The notes under the pieces are model-generated. The model worked only from the letters and a program-made list of their open reading frames with translations, ran no database searches and was not told where the DNA came from. Source: Hippophae tibetana (taxonomy: Eukaryota > Streptophyta > Magnoliopsida > Rosales > Elaeagnaceae). Taken from it: 64,000 nucleotides of DNA. Below, in pieces: positions 23,787 to 35,632 of the stretch (positions are counted from its first letter, which is position 1; the number at the start of each line of letters is the position of its first letter). The stretch is taken from assembly GCA_037013495.1 (NCBI GenBank), contig JAZDXN010000029.1, positions 1,500,501 to 1,564,500 on the forward strand, written 5' to 3'. A program made the translations under genes and the position numbers.

Positions 23787-25361
23787 AAAACGAGGGTAAC
23801 ACAGACAATCCCAAAACAAATAGCTTCAATAATTAAAAAAAAATTGAAAGTCAACTGAAGGTATGTAAGGTAAATGAGATTTATCATTTGACTAAACAAG
23901 TAGGTGCAAAGAAATGAAAGGAAAACGTAAAGACTTAAGAGGGAAGACTGAGGATAAGAAAACATCAGTGGCTTGTAACGTCTAAACAATTCAAAGATAG
24001 CTTAAATTTTTTCTATATCCAAATAACACCTAAGATTTCACCTCAAGAGACAATAAAATTGAATTTTAGAGCTTGTTAGACACAAAAAAATCATCAAGCA
24101 AAAGATTCACACAAGCTTCTCAAAATAACCATATAAATTTACAAAGTTATGGCATATGCAAGAAAAAGATCCTTTCAATTTAACACAAGAATTCAACCAT
24201 ATATATGATTCAGAACACATGTCATAAAAACCACATTTCAATTCAAGTCAACTTCATGCCACTCAAAAACCAACAAAGTCCCTATTAGCTTCATTATACT
24301 TGCAGTAAGAAAGCTAAATAGAAGAACATACGGAACAATCCTAGGAAAAGAGAGACAGAGAAGAAGAATGCCAAAGGACCATAAAAAAATATTTTTTTCA
24401 TTTTTTAAAGCAATAAGATAAACACAATTTTAAAGAAACATGCAAGTATCACAACAAATAAGTGATGACAAAGATGACCTCAAAAGAGATCATAGACCAA
24501 AAAAAATAAGAATGTGTGCATCAAGAGATATCATCAGTACAAATATTACAATTTTTCCTCTAGAGAGAATAGATAACAAATTATACACAGTTTTCTCAAA
24601 AGAGATCACTAGCAACACTCACATCAGTTTAGAAAAGAAACTGACTAGCTAGTGACCAATTCAAGTAGAGAGAAAAAACATTGGATGTTACAAAAACATC
24701 TAAGCATGTGAGAAATACTCATATTCCAATACAAAAACAAGAGATTTGCATAGGTAGGGTCAACACCTCAAACACTAGGAATTCCAACTAAACACACAAG
24801 TCTAATCACAAAAATACATGTAAGTCAAGAATCCTAAAAACAGGTAAATAATCTATATGACATATAGATACACAAGGCAAAACCAAAACAAACATAGTAC
24901 AAAGAAACACTCATGCAAACAAGCTTGTAGCAACACCTCAGTTTTCTCCGAGATACATCTAAAGCACAAGAGAAATAAGAGCTAGCAAAAGATGACAGAA
25001 ACAAATGAAGACTAACAAAGAACCACACACACACCATACTACGTACAAGAAATAAGAACTTAGTAAAATAGGTGAAATGCATTCTATCTGATTAAAACAT
25101 GTGACATATCAACTCATGCAAACAACTACAGAAGAAAAAAACAATGAGTAAGGCAAACACACAAAGAGAGCACGCTAAAGAAACTAGAAAGGATGAATAC
25201 TAGCAAAGGATCAAACAATCAGGCATAACAAGTAGGATAATTAACATACTATGCAAGATAAAGAGGCAAAGAAAAAGAGATATGTAGGAACAAGAAGGCA
25301 AGGAACATACAAACAAAAAGGTTCATTGAGATAACAAATAATGACTTCCATACGTAGAAAT

Positions 25362-26176
25362 AATTACATAAATGTCAATTATTCTTTTAATTGAAATAGA
25401 TAATTGGGACCTAGATGACGGGTGAAAATACCAACCCATGGAATAACTTTGTAAGCTTTATATCAATTCGAACACGCAAGTCTCACATCATGAATTGAGT
25501 AATTAACACAATGGAAATACGAAACAATATTATCAATTCAATACATATTAAAATAAACTTGTAGTAAGAAAGAAAAAACTATAGTAAACACATTAGTAAC
25601 GGTATGCTCACAGGCTTGTCCAGATTAATAACATGCATAAACAAAGCAAACATCGCACGACATACAAGACAATCACACAGATTGAAAAGCTATAAGGGAT
25701 TTTCAATCTCTTCAAGACCTCATATGTGACAACATATTTGGTAAATGATTATTGTACTTTCACAACATGCAATGATACATAACATAACAAACCATAATAA
25801 GAATCCAACACCTAGTATATTACTAGGGTAAGGAGATACAAACTCCTTAGAGACTTATACTTAAAATGCATGATCAAAAGCATAAGTAATAATTAGAAAG
25901 CTATAAACGTGCTACATGAAAAGGAAAGAAAGCATTTAACTACGTAAAACAAAAGCTTTTCAATCAGCCTAAAACTAGTATGATGGAACATACACAATAG
26001 AAACTCAAATTATACTAACACAAAAGCAGATCATACATAACAACAGATATAACGAAATAAACTCACATAAAAATCCTATATATATGGTAACATCCTCAGG
26101 TTGCTTAAAGCAACCATTTAGTAACAAACAATCCATTAAACTATAAAACAGTTACTCTAAGAGAAATAAAGCCACC
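25362..26176 (-). repeat. Long direct repeat, right copy (candidate LTR)
   Basis: This is the partner of 19163-19953. If the element is on the minus strand this would be its 5' LTR, but I see no convincing primer-binding site on its inner side (below 25362). Two copies with a gutted interior suggest an old non-autonomous element. Confidence 0.55.
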
Positions 26177-27589
26177 GTTAAACTTTTTTATGGCTATATC
26201 TTCCTTAAACCAAGATCTCCTAACCATTAGTTTTGATACAACTTGGTGAGCACAACGAAAGCAAAAAAAAATAAATCAAGCAAACAATAGAACAAACGAA
26301 TTAAGGTAGGTGTTTCACTCACCTCGCTATCATCTCTTATCACTCCATGCCTAAAGCCAATATATATAAAGGAAGCAACTAATTGATTCTCTTGAGCTTC
26401 CAAACATATGAACTCGAAGGCATATATTGCTTAATGCTGTTAATCAATATACTTTAAAGAGATCAAACTAAATTAATTAACAAATTTTGGCTTCAAACGG
26501 ATGAAGACTTCTTTTTTCCCATTAATCTAGAATCAACCTCTTGAAATTCCTAAAGACACGAGCTTTTGCCATCATGGAAAAAGGAGAAGCTCACGAGGCA
26601 AGTTAGTCAAATAAAAATGAACTCCCATTGCATCCAGAGAAAGTTCCCCGAGATCGTCAACTAATGGCGTCAAAGTCAATGATGAGCTCCTCACCAGAGT
26701 ATCGTAAACTCATTTCATTGATAGAATCTCCTTGCTTGAAGCCTCCACATAATAGGCTCAACACACCAAAATTCAAAAAATATTTGGGATTAACATATCC
26801 TATGGAAAGGGTCCTCTAAGTAGAAGATAATGACAATCTACGCTCCTTGGAGATATCAAATAATGTGTAAGATACGCACCTCCATCTTAACAAGACCTGC
26901 CCTTACCTAGTTCTATAAGTTCCTATCTAAGAGTATCGACAGCTTTTCTCCCAACTAGCTAGGTATTCACCAACAAATGTTACAATTGTAGGAAGATCAA
27001 GAAAGATACATTATATGCAATGAAAATTAACTTTGTATTTATTTGACCGATTTTTCTAAACAAAAATGACCTAAAAACATTATTTTATAAACTAAAAAAC
27101 TAAACACCTGGGACTAGTATGGCACTCCACCCTCCAAACATTATTGTCTCAATCACATATCTGCTTTTCTAGACCAAATAAAAAAATCAACCCCATAAAC
27201 ATCTGAAGATCTAATTTATATCACTATGTAACTTATTTCTTGAGAAGGAAAAGCATGAAGACAGTATAATTCATGACAACTCGAAACATAAATTACGTTA
27301 ATAGTATGCGAAGAACTGTCATTTGGAATTTGATGCAAATCTGGATGAAAAGGATACAAAGAATTGAGACCAGTGTTTTGTATGGCAGATTGGCTAAATC
27401 TAGTTATAGCAATTTTGACGACTTATATGACACCTGGCCAAGTCCTCCTTCAAGGCCAATTCAGAAATCTTCTTCATTATGCACTTCTCTGCTCCCTATT
27501 GCGGCCCAACCTGAAATTCCATATTATGGCAACCATTTGCCTCTGAAAAATTTGAAGCAACTGAGACAATCAATATAGTGTAAATCAAT
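26177..27589. other. Interval between repeat block and FAP2 3' end
   Basis: No gene is recognised. A 63-codon plus-strand frame (26628-26819) has reasonable composition, but I can assign no family to it. The last 300 bases before 27590 should contain the FAP2 3' untranslated region on the minus strand. Confidence 0.4.
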
Positions 27590-30500
27590 TCAACATCTTC
27601 TAATTATGTTGGCAATATTTCTGCCACTCTCTTCTTTCGTCTGTTCTGACACAGGAAGGTCACCGATGTACATGTCAAAGAAAGCCCCTGCAAGAAAAAA
27701 TGCATCTTGAGCAAACTATCAAAATTCCTAGTCATTTTCTCCATCAAAGTCAGGGCTTTAGCCCAAAATATAGTTTATTATTAAGTTAATACACTCACTC
27801 TGTAAGAAGTTTGAAAAGAGGTGTTCACCAAGGAAATTGAAAATGAAAATTTAGAGTTGTGATTCAAATTGCAAAGTTTACTTACTACACAAATCCTTGC
27901 TCTTAACTGCTCCTATCTGATTACCTCCAACTGCAAAGAATTGAGGTCACCACGAGTTAATGCATACTAGTCATGTAGTGATCGGTAGGGAAACCTCATT
28001 ATTCCAGACCAAAGAGAAAGAGAGAGACTGTAACAGTGATTGTTCAATCAGGTAATGACAGCACATTAAGGATGCTTATCAACTTTGGAACGGTAGAACA
28101 AAATTTGAGGGTGGTGGATGAGGGAGGGGGAGTACGTTGTTGGGAAAAAGTTGAGTTGAACCACTATTCTGATAATTCACATGCTCAAACTGAAGCCAAC
28201 AAAAGACTTAGGACTAGTTTGGTCATGTTACTCAAAAACTGTTTTTTATGTTTAATAATAGAAAACTTGTTTTAAAAAACATTATAGTGCGTTTTGCCAC
28301 TGTTTTCAAGTTATAGTTTTTGAAAACAAGCTGTTTTAAAGAACAACTTATTGAAAATACCTCATGCGTGTTTCACTATTCACTGTTCCAGGAAACAAGT
28401 GAAAACACAATAAATATTTACGTAAAAGCGTTGATTTGGTAATCGAATCACAAGTCCAAGTTTCGAATAATTGTAAATACAATACAAAGATTTGTTTGAA
28501 GATTATTTGCTAGCTATTACTCTAACTTAAGTTAAAAATTAGCAAAGCCTAATAAAATAGAGGCTGCCTGCCATTGTTCTGTACTCTGTCACTTCACAAG
28601 TCACAAATCTTCCATTTTTTTTTTTCAATTCTTTTCTGTGAGTTTCTTTAAATTGCCTTTTTCTTTTAACTATGATTCAACCTTTTTATTTTCCCTTCGG
28701 AATTATTGATTCAACTCTTTCTTATAATATAAAGTTTGTTTTCTATTTCAGTAGCAGAGATTATAAAACCTCAACAAATAAATAAAGCTGATAATAATGT
28801 TTAAATTATTTTAAAGATGTTAACCATAGTTTAACTTTTAATCCCCGGTAAAAAAAATATGTTGTATAGCTCCTTAGTTGGTAAATTTAAAAAAATCTCA
28901 CATTGATTAGGAATGAAAGTAAGTGTTGTATTTTAGGCTATAAATAAAACTTCTTCTTCCACTTCTAAGATATCCCAAAATTTATAAATCTTCCTCTATT
29001 TTAGAAGGGTAATTTATTAGCTCAATTTTGCACAATTAATTGTAATTTTAGAATTCATCCATTTGGAGATAGTGAAAGTGATCAACAATGTCTGAGAAAA
29101 TTGGTAACATTTATACCGAATCTCATTAAATTTCTGGCGTTTTTATTTTTTTTGCTTTAATATTTCTACTTCAATATCTGCTTTAGTTTATTTTAATATT
29201 ATATTTTTAATAGCATTATTTTGTCCAACTAATTTAAATTCTATTAATTTAAATCATAAGTGAATAGTAACTACTTAAAATAGGAAAAATATACCCAATT
29301 TTTTAACCAATTATGAGCTAAAGGTTTCTACCTACGTATTTGTTTGTATTCCATTTGTTTTCTATTGGAATATAGCTACTAGTTGTTGTAATCTGAAGAT
29401 ATGGCGAAAGGAAAGTCTCTCTCAAGCGCCAAACATCCACGTCAGGCAGAACAATGGTTATGAATGCAAGGTTCCAGGTGGAAAAGTTTGATAGAACCGG
29501 TCATTTCGGCACGTGGCAAGGCGAAGTTCTAGATGCTTTGTTTCAACAAGGTCTAGACATCGCCATTGAAGAAGAGAAACCTTGAAGCAGATGTAGTCGA
29601 GTGGAAAAATATCAACAAATTGGCATGTGGTACAATTCGTTTGTGTCTCTCAAGAGAACAAAAATACACGTTCATGAAAGATACATCCGCAAATAAGTTG
29701 TGGAAAGCGTTGGAGAACAAGTTCATGAAGAAGAGCGGACTCTATTTGAAGAAGTTGTTCCGTTTTGAATACCTTCTAGGTATCACAATAAACGACCACA
29801 TTACTGTTTTTAATTTATTAGTAGCAAATTTGTTAAATATGGATTAAACTTTTAAAGATGAAGATTTAGCTTTGATATTGTTAGCCTTCCTTCTTGATGA
29901 ATTTGATCACCATATTACGAGTTTACTCATTGGAAAGGATAAAGTGTACTTTGAGGAAGTTTGCACTGATTTGTATAGTTATGAAATTAGAAAGAAAGAT
30001 AAAAAAAAGCATGCAGAAATGAAGCAGTAGAGTCACTATCTGTAAGAAGACTTCCGCAAACTCAACAGAAAGGAAGAAAAGGCAGATCTCATTCAAAAGG
30101 AAGGCTTGGTAAAGATGAATATAACTTTTGTAATGAAAAAGGTCATTGGAAGAAAAACTGTTCAAAGCTACAGAAGAAAAGAAAAGTTGTGTCATCCGAT
30201 GCATGTGTAGTTGAAAGCAATTCAAATTCAGATTTTGCATTGGTTGATTCGTCAACAACATCTCATCCTAGCGATTGGATTTTTGATTCAGCGTGTACCT
30301 TCCATATGTCTCCTAATAAGGAACGGTTCTTTAACTTTGAAGAACTAAACGGTGGAGTTGTTTTCATGCGTAATGATTATCCATGCAAAGTTTTGGGGAT
30401 CTTTACAATTCGTTTGAAAAATCAAGATGGTTCAACCAGAGTCTTGACGAATGTTCATTATGTACCAGATATGAAGAAAAATCTCATTGTTGTAGGAGTC

Positions 30501-33500
30501 TTAGAATCAAAAGGCTTTATTGTGACCATACGAAATAAGACATTGAAGGTTACTTCTGGAGCACTTGTGGCGATAAAAGGTGTTCGGAAGAATAACTTGT
30601 ACTACTACCTTGGTAGTACGGTTATTGGGACAACATCAGTAGTAGTTTCAGAAGAAGAAAGAGATTCAGAAACTACCAAGCTATGGTATATGCGTTTGAG
30701 ACATGCTGGTAAAAAAACTTTATAGATTCTTGTAAAAGCAAGGTCTGTTAAAAGGCACAAGAACCGACAAGTTGGAATTTTGTGAGCATTGTGTATTGGG
30801 GAAGCAGAAAAGAGTAAGCTTTGGCACTGCACTCTATAATACAAAAGGCATCTTGGATTACATTCATACAGTGTAGGGGCCAATAAGAACTCCATCCATA
30901 GCAAACATTATTATGTCACTTTCGTTGATGACTTCTCTAGAAGAGTTTGGGCGTATCTCATGAAGAAAAAAGATGAAGTGTGGGGATTTTTCTCAAGTGG
31001 AAGAAGATGATCGAGACTCAGACTGATAGAAAGATCAAGCGTTTGAGATCCGATAATGGCACTGAGTACACAAACGATCCACTTATGAAAGATGGTGCTC
31101 GCTACAAGGCAAGATTGGTGGCTAAAGGCTACGTTCATAAGAAGGGAATCGATTATAATGAGGTATTTTCTCCAGTTGTAAAACATTCCTCCATTAGAAT
31201 TTTATTGACTTTGGTAGTACATTAAGATTTGGAACTAGTTCTACTTGATGTGAAAACCGCATTTCTACACGGTGACTTGGAAGAGGAAATCTATATTTCT
31301 CAACCAGAAGGATTTAATGTTTCCTGAGAACATAGGTAACATTTATACCGAACCTCGTTAAATTTCTAGAGTTTTTATTTTTCTGTTTTAATATTTTTGC
31401 TTCAATATCTAATTTAGTTTATTTTAACATTATATTTTCAATAGCATTATTGTGTCGGGCTAATTTGAGTTCTATTCATTTAAAACATAAGTGAAAAGTA
31501 ACTACTTAGAATAGAGAAAATATACCCGATTTTTCCAACAAAAATTATATTTTTTACGTTACAAGAAAAAAAATATATACACTGCATTTTTAAACATACG
31601 AAAAATATATGCTTTGACATTATATAATACACATGGAGTGCACCTAATGAAACTTCATTTAAAAAGAATCATATAATTAAATCAATTTTAACAATTTTTT
31701 AAAAGAAACTAATTCGTGTTTAGGTATTTTAATGTAACACATATCTAGTAGCACATCAGTATGTTTTACGCATAAAAACCACCAACTTTTCACTGCTTTT
31801 AAAATTTCAAACGGGACACACAATCTTGCTCCTTTGTAAAATATAGCCAAACAACGTTTTCTTTTTCTTTCTTAAAAATAATATTTTAAAACATCAGCCA
31901 AACACCTTATTTACAAAAACTATTAAAAATTGTTCTTAGAATAATAATTCAAAAACAGTTTTTGAAGGCTGTTTTCTAATCACAGGGTCAAACATGCCCT
32001 TAGTTTCTTCCTGTTCTAAAGCATAAAAAAAGGTAATTCATATTTGTCGAAGCAATATACTCACTCTCAGTAATCAATTGTCCATCAGCAGTTTGCCGAA
32101 AATTAATTACTGTACCCTGAAAAATTCCAATGACATTGAAGTAACTACACAAAGATTGGAAGAAACAAGAATGCAACAGAGATAATTTTACCACTGGCAA
32201 TGGAATATCTTGCTTGAAACATGAACCAAAAGTTTGTATACATTGAGAATCAGTCTCTGGGTTTGTCTAACAAAATAAACAAACAAGAATCAGCACATAC
32301 ACATTATAGGGCACAAACAAAGGTACAGTCCGAAAAGGGATGAGCAACAATCTACCTTCACTAATCGGGCTCGAAGGGATTTCTCAAAGGCACTGCATCA
32401 GATACAATTATATGCACAAGGATGAGAAAGACTAAATGTTATCATTGTAATATGAACTGGGTGAGAGTCATAAGAATAGCATGCCATGGACTTGTTTATA
32501 TAAAAATCAAAGCAGGACTAGCTATACCACCCAAATCCAACTTTCAATCTTAGCCCATCCATGCCACTCAAAAAGGGGACTTCTAACGTCATGTATAGAA
32601 AGTGGTTATTGGAATGGTCTAATAACAATAGCGTTCAAACAGAGAAGCTTTGAGCACTATGCCAAACTAAACTGTAAAGTGTAAGCAACAATGATTTCTC
32701 ATGGTAGAAAAACAGCTAACTCAAGACAATTCAACTGAAGCAATATAAGCCTTCTAATAAGGAATGTTATATTGATAATTGTCAAAGCTTCCAGTTATCT
32801 TGTTTGTATAAAACATATGAAATACACTTATAAAGGAATGTTTGTCAGGAAGAACATTACTTACTCTTTTACAGTATTGATTTTCATCCCATTGCAACTA
32901 ACCACAACTCTAACTGTCATATTGATGTCTTCCCTGCAAGATCCTCAAAAACAATTTTGGTAATCAAGAAGTATCAGAAAAGTTTAACATTTGACAATTG
33001 AAACTAATTTGGTCATTGCTAATTAGCATTTATTCAATTTTATATCTGCCAAATGAAAAGAGCAAAATATATATATATATAGCAAGAAGCTCCTGATTTG
33101 CCTTATTCTTTCTTTGTGAATAGCTATAATATACAAAAAAGATTGCAACAAGACTGAGGGACATACAATGTAAATAGATTATAACAACCTGAGAAGATCC
33201 TTGTAAAATTTTGGGCATTTGTTTAGTTCATCCACTGAAATTGACGAATACTTTGGACCCAATTTCTCACAAATGGAAGAAGGGTGAACATCTAAGAAAA
33301 ATCAAGCATGAGTAACTCAATGCCCTGAGAGCTAATTAAAATTAATATATAAATAATAAATATTGAAAGACAGAAAGGTACTTACAGAAACCAAAAGCAT
33401 AGACCTTAAGAGATTTTATTTTAATTATTGTCATCATTCTGGGACCAGTTCCCACAAGGACCTGAAATAGATGTATAGGATGAAATTGACGAATACTTTG

Positions 33501-34661
33501 GACCCAATTTCTCACAAATGGAAGAAGGGTGAACATCTAAGAAAAATCAAGCATGAGTAACTCAATGCCCTGAGAGCTAATTAAAATTAATATATAAATA
33601 ATAAATATTGAAAGACAGAAAGGTACTTACAGAAACCAAAACATAGACCTTAAGAGATTTTATTTTAATTATTGTCATCATTCTGGGACCAGTTCCCACA
33701 AGGACCTGAAATAGATGTATAGGATGTTCTCACTAAGAGCTGAGAGTCTAAAATGAGATGATAGGCGTAGAATTGCAAGGGAAATTATAAACCTCTGAAG
33801 TTGGGTTAAAATTATTCTCTCTTGATAATATGTTGTTTAGGATCATCGGAAACTCAAAACCAGTTCTAGGCTCAACTACACATCTTCTCCGGTTCAAGTC
33901 AAGGAAAGATAGACCAGCAAATCTTAGATGCTCAACCTCGCAATGCCTATGAACCATGACATCAGTATTATTGTGTGAAACAGCTTGTACTTTTGATGAT
34001 CTAAGATAAATAATAAAGAAAAAGTTAGCATGGTAACAGAGAACCTCATTGCCAAATTCCTCTTCAAGAGAAAAGAGAACAAGGGGAAAACACGGTAAGG
34101 AAAAACGGGCTTCTTTGATCTAGCTTATTTCATGAAAGATTGTGCAACTCACATGTTGTCAAAGGGTGGTACCGGTGCAGCAGCAAGTGAAAGCATAGGA
34201 TACAATTGAATCCTTTCAGCTTCTCTGAACAATAACTTTGATATAAGGCCTGATATATTTTTAAAGGCATCTGGAGTAGCAAATTTGCCTTCTGATTTAA
34301 AACATCTATTGAGATTTTGTCCACAAGATGTAATCTGTCTACCCAGTGAAGATGATTCACAGCTTCTGTTATTTGAACCTTGTGATTTACCTGTTATTTC
34401 TCCTGTTATATTTGAACTGTTACAACCTGAAAACAGAAAAAGTAAAGCACCAGCAAGCTTTGACATGTAGTTCATTGCTCCTTCGATGGCAAAACTTCCA
34501 GGTACAAGGAAGTGTCTACATTGGTGCAAAGAATTATCCATAAATGAACCAATATTAGAAAACAAATGACCCCCAAAGCTATGTGAAGCAACAGGATCCA
34601 CTGGGAAGTTATACGGCGAGCCAACATCAAGATCCATGAACCACAACCAGTTGTTCCTCAT
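27590..34661 (-). CDS. FAP2: Fatty-acid-binding protein 2, chalcone-isomerase fold (10 coding exons)
   Basis: This is the plant CHI-like protein FAP2, a non-catalytic chalcone-isomerase-fold protein that in Arabidopsis binds fatty acids and works in plastids. Coding exons on the minus strand are 34661-34153, 34000-33793, 33461-33386, 33291-33189, 32933-32865, 32392-32356, 32266-32192, 32116-32065, 27930-27886 and 27687-27590. All introns are GT-AG, phases agree throughout, and the sum is 423 codons plus a stop; Arabidopsis FAP2 is of similar size. Recognisable segments are [12 protein letters not shown] (exon 3), SKDLC joined to [20 protein letters not shown] (exons 9-10) and the end IIRRC. 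Arg247 and Tyr260 are 13 residues apart, the spacing of the fatty-acid-contacting Arg and Tyr reported for the FAP family. Intron 8 is 4.1 kb because of nested transposons. A damaged duplicate of exons 3-4 lies in intron 2. Confidence 0.93.
28860..29309 (+). repeat. Copia 5' LTR
   Basis: The 450-bp LTR begins TGTTG and ends near TTTTTTAACCA. The last 215 bases are repeated at 31323-31540. A TATAAATAAA-like box lies at about 28941. A shortened primer-binding-like ATTATGAGC follows the end. Confidence 0.75.
29455..30180 (+). pseudogene. Copia gag with CCHC knuckle
   Basis: The translated sequence shows the copia gag pattern: GTWQGEV near the start, then [12 protein letters not shown], then a C-x2-C-x4-H-x4-C knuckle ([11 protein letters not shown]) near 30130. 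The region is broken by a frameshift near 29575 and stops near 29847 and 30030. It would have packaged the element RNA. Confidence 0.8.
30189..30725 (+). pseudogene. Copia protease and pre-integrase domain
   Basis: This open segment of 178 codons has the protease core [13 protein letters not shown] (DSG or DSA is usual; the catalytic Asp is present), then [15 protein letters not shown]. It ends with the GAG-pre-integrase motif [12 protein letters not shown], where the first zinc-binding His is visible. A stop follows at 30723. Confidence 0.85.
30726..31325 (+). pseudogene. Copia integrase-reverse transcriptase fusion by deletion
   Basis: 30726-30980 retains the CxxC of the integrase zinc finger (CEHCVLGKQ) and a broken core. 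30980-31225 then has the integrase motif [12 protein letters not shown] joined within a few codons to reverse-transcriptase sequence ([11 protein letters not shown] and [11 protein letters not shown]). The end of integrase and the region before reverse transcriptase are missing. A stop at 31223 interrupts before [13 protein letters not shown]. The reverse transcriptase ends at about 31320, so its YVDD box is absent. Confidence 0.85.
31323..31540 (+). repeat. Copia 3' LTR fragment
   Basis: Only the last half of the LTR remains, fused to reverse-transcriptase coding sequence at about 31323. It ends CCAACA at 31540. Confidence 0.75.
33236..33724 (-). repeat. 245-bp tandem duplication covering FAP2 exon 3 and part of exon 4
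   Basis: Two nearly identical units, 33236-33480 and 33481-33724, lie head to tail. Each holds exon 3 with its acceptor and donor, the intron between exons 3 and 4, and the first 56 bases of exon 4. The upstream (5') unit on the minus strand lacks one base in exon 3 (CCAAAACATAG on the plus strand, against CCAAAAGCATAG), and its exon 4 is cut off before the donor. The downstream unit continues into the complete exon 4. Near-identity suggests a recent event or an assembly artefact. Confidence 0.93.
33483..33706 (-). pseudogene. Duplicate FAP2 exons 3' and 4' (frameshifted and truncated)
   Basis: The extra exon 3 (about 33706-33630) keeps both splice signals but has a 1-nt deletion after the codon for the conserved Tyr, which shifts the frame. 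The extra exon 4 has an acceptor but no donor of its own and runs directly into the intron before the intact exon 3. Including either would disrupt the protein; skipping both restores the full frame. Confidence 0.8.
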
Positions 34662-34719
34662 ATTCTGTATGTATAATGGAGTGCCTAGACAACTTAAAAT
34701 GGAACTTACCAGGTAATCT

Positions 34720-35632
34720 ATAATCTAAGAGAATATGATTGACCTGCAAATTTTCAGAATTTCAAGAAAAGTGTTAGATGGAAATTAAGAGAAATTGACT
34801 TGTAGTTGTAACAACATTTGTAGCTCTCCTACAATTGAACAGTAGTGACTTTGGTAAACCACAACAAGGTTCCATGAAATACTTGGACATGCCATTTCAG
34901 GTAAAACTGAAATTTAAAATCTTTCCATCTAAATCGATCAGTGATAAACAATAGCATTAATCAAAAGAGAATCCAATATTAAGGCTTCTTAGTTTTGATC
35001 AGCCAGAAATGGAACAGTAACTTCTGATCAAAGGTAACTCAAATTACATGGAAATAAAACTCTATAGTTTCTAAGTCAAGGATCGCATGAAAGAAAGTTT
35101 CAAGTCTCAAATTTTCAGTAGCTTTCTGATCAATTAATGAAGGCAAAAGAATTATTACAGCAAGGGACGTTCAAAACTTCTGACCTTCCTTGCCCATTAA
35201 AAAGAAAATTCTAGCTCAACACGTACAATTTTTTCCAACCCATTTAGCATCGTACCAAGGATACTTGCTAATTTCTATGACACTAACTTATTTATTTAAA
35301 GGAAAAGGAAAAGGAAAGAAAAAATGGAAACTACGCAAAGGAGAAAAGATAAATACGATATTTAAAGAAATATATGAAAATGTACGAAAGATCGAGAAAG
35401 AAAAGTGTTTTCCTTTTCCGGAGATTCTTTTTCGTGGTTATTCTCGAGAACCAAACAGGAAACAAAAAGCGCAATAGAACACAGCATAACAGAAAATAAA
35501 TAGAAAAGAGAGAAGCGAACCTGCAGTTACGAGAAAGTACATCACAAAACAGCGGTCGGCGGGCGAACTTATTTTCTCAGAAAGAACGCATAAGAGAGAA
35601 GGAATATGCCTTGCGTAGAAGAAAGACCTTCA
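34720..35632 (-). promoter_or_regulatory. FAP2 5' untranslated region and proximal promoter (inferred)
   Basis: Upstream of the start codon the minus strand has an acceptor-like TTTTCAGAATTTGCAG near 34745 and, further up, a donor-like CTGCAG|GTTCGC near 35520. A first untranslated exon at about 35523-35600 and an intron of roughly 0.8 kb would fit. The promoter must lie close to 35600, where a Harbinger-like insertion begins at 35633. Positions are inferred from splice consensus only. Confidence 0.4.

Larger units (their letters stand above)
19954..25361. other. 5.4 kb non-coding block between direct repeats
   Basis: This block is A/C-rich on the plus strand, with no convincing reading frame on either strand. 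A CTCCCCATTTTTGACATGG motif (about 21500) resembles the purine/pyrimidine tract found downstream of pol in plant copia Sireviruses when read on the minus strand. That would fit a minus-strand element whose 3' LTR is 19163-19953. Also present are a TATA-like TATAAATATCCC (minus, about 20466-20478), two local tandem duplications (21190-21305 and 21880-22096) and a (TTTTC)n run (23720-23786). Element identity is inferred, not shown. Confidence 0.45.
28860..31540 (+). mobile_element. Ty1/copia element, internally deleted, antisense in FAP2 intron 8
   Basis: The 5' LTR is about 28860-29309, starting TGTTGTATAGC. The 3' LTR survives only as its last approximately 215 bases (31323-31540). Shared blocks include GGTAACATTTATACCGAA and ATATACCC near the end. 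The internal order is gag, protease, integrase, reverse transcriptase, which identifies copia. Two internal deletions join integrase to reverse transcriptase and reverse transcriptase to the middle of the 3' LTR. It sits inside the Harbinger-like element and is transcribed opposite to FAP2. Confidence 0.85.
28211..31999 (-). mobile_element. Harbinger-like element in FAP2 intron 8, split by copia
   Basis: The ends read GGACTAGTTTGGTCATG at the left and, reverse-complemented, GGGCATGTTTGACC at the right. Both are flanked by TTA (28208-28210 and 32000-32002), the target site of PIF/Harbinger elements. Without the copia insertion the element is about 1.1 kb and has no transposase frame, so it is MITE-like. 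It contains several CAAAAACTG/CAGTTTTTG-like words near both ends. Orientation is arbitrary. Confidence 0.6.

Noticed and set aside
23681..23989. Lys/Glu-rich minus-strand frame
   Set aside because: It is generated by the (TTTTC)n simple repeat.
26628..26819. 63-codon plus-strand frame
   Set aside because: It has a plausible composition but no family, no neighbouring exon and no splice context I could support, so it was left out as a gene.
27273..27578. 101-codon plus-strand frame downstream of FAP2
   Set aside because: It lies opposite the FAP2 3' untranslated region, has no recognisable motif, and its end overlaps the antisense of the last exon's flank.
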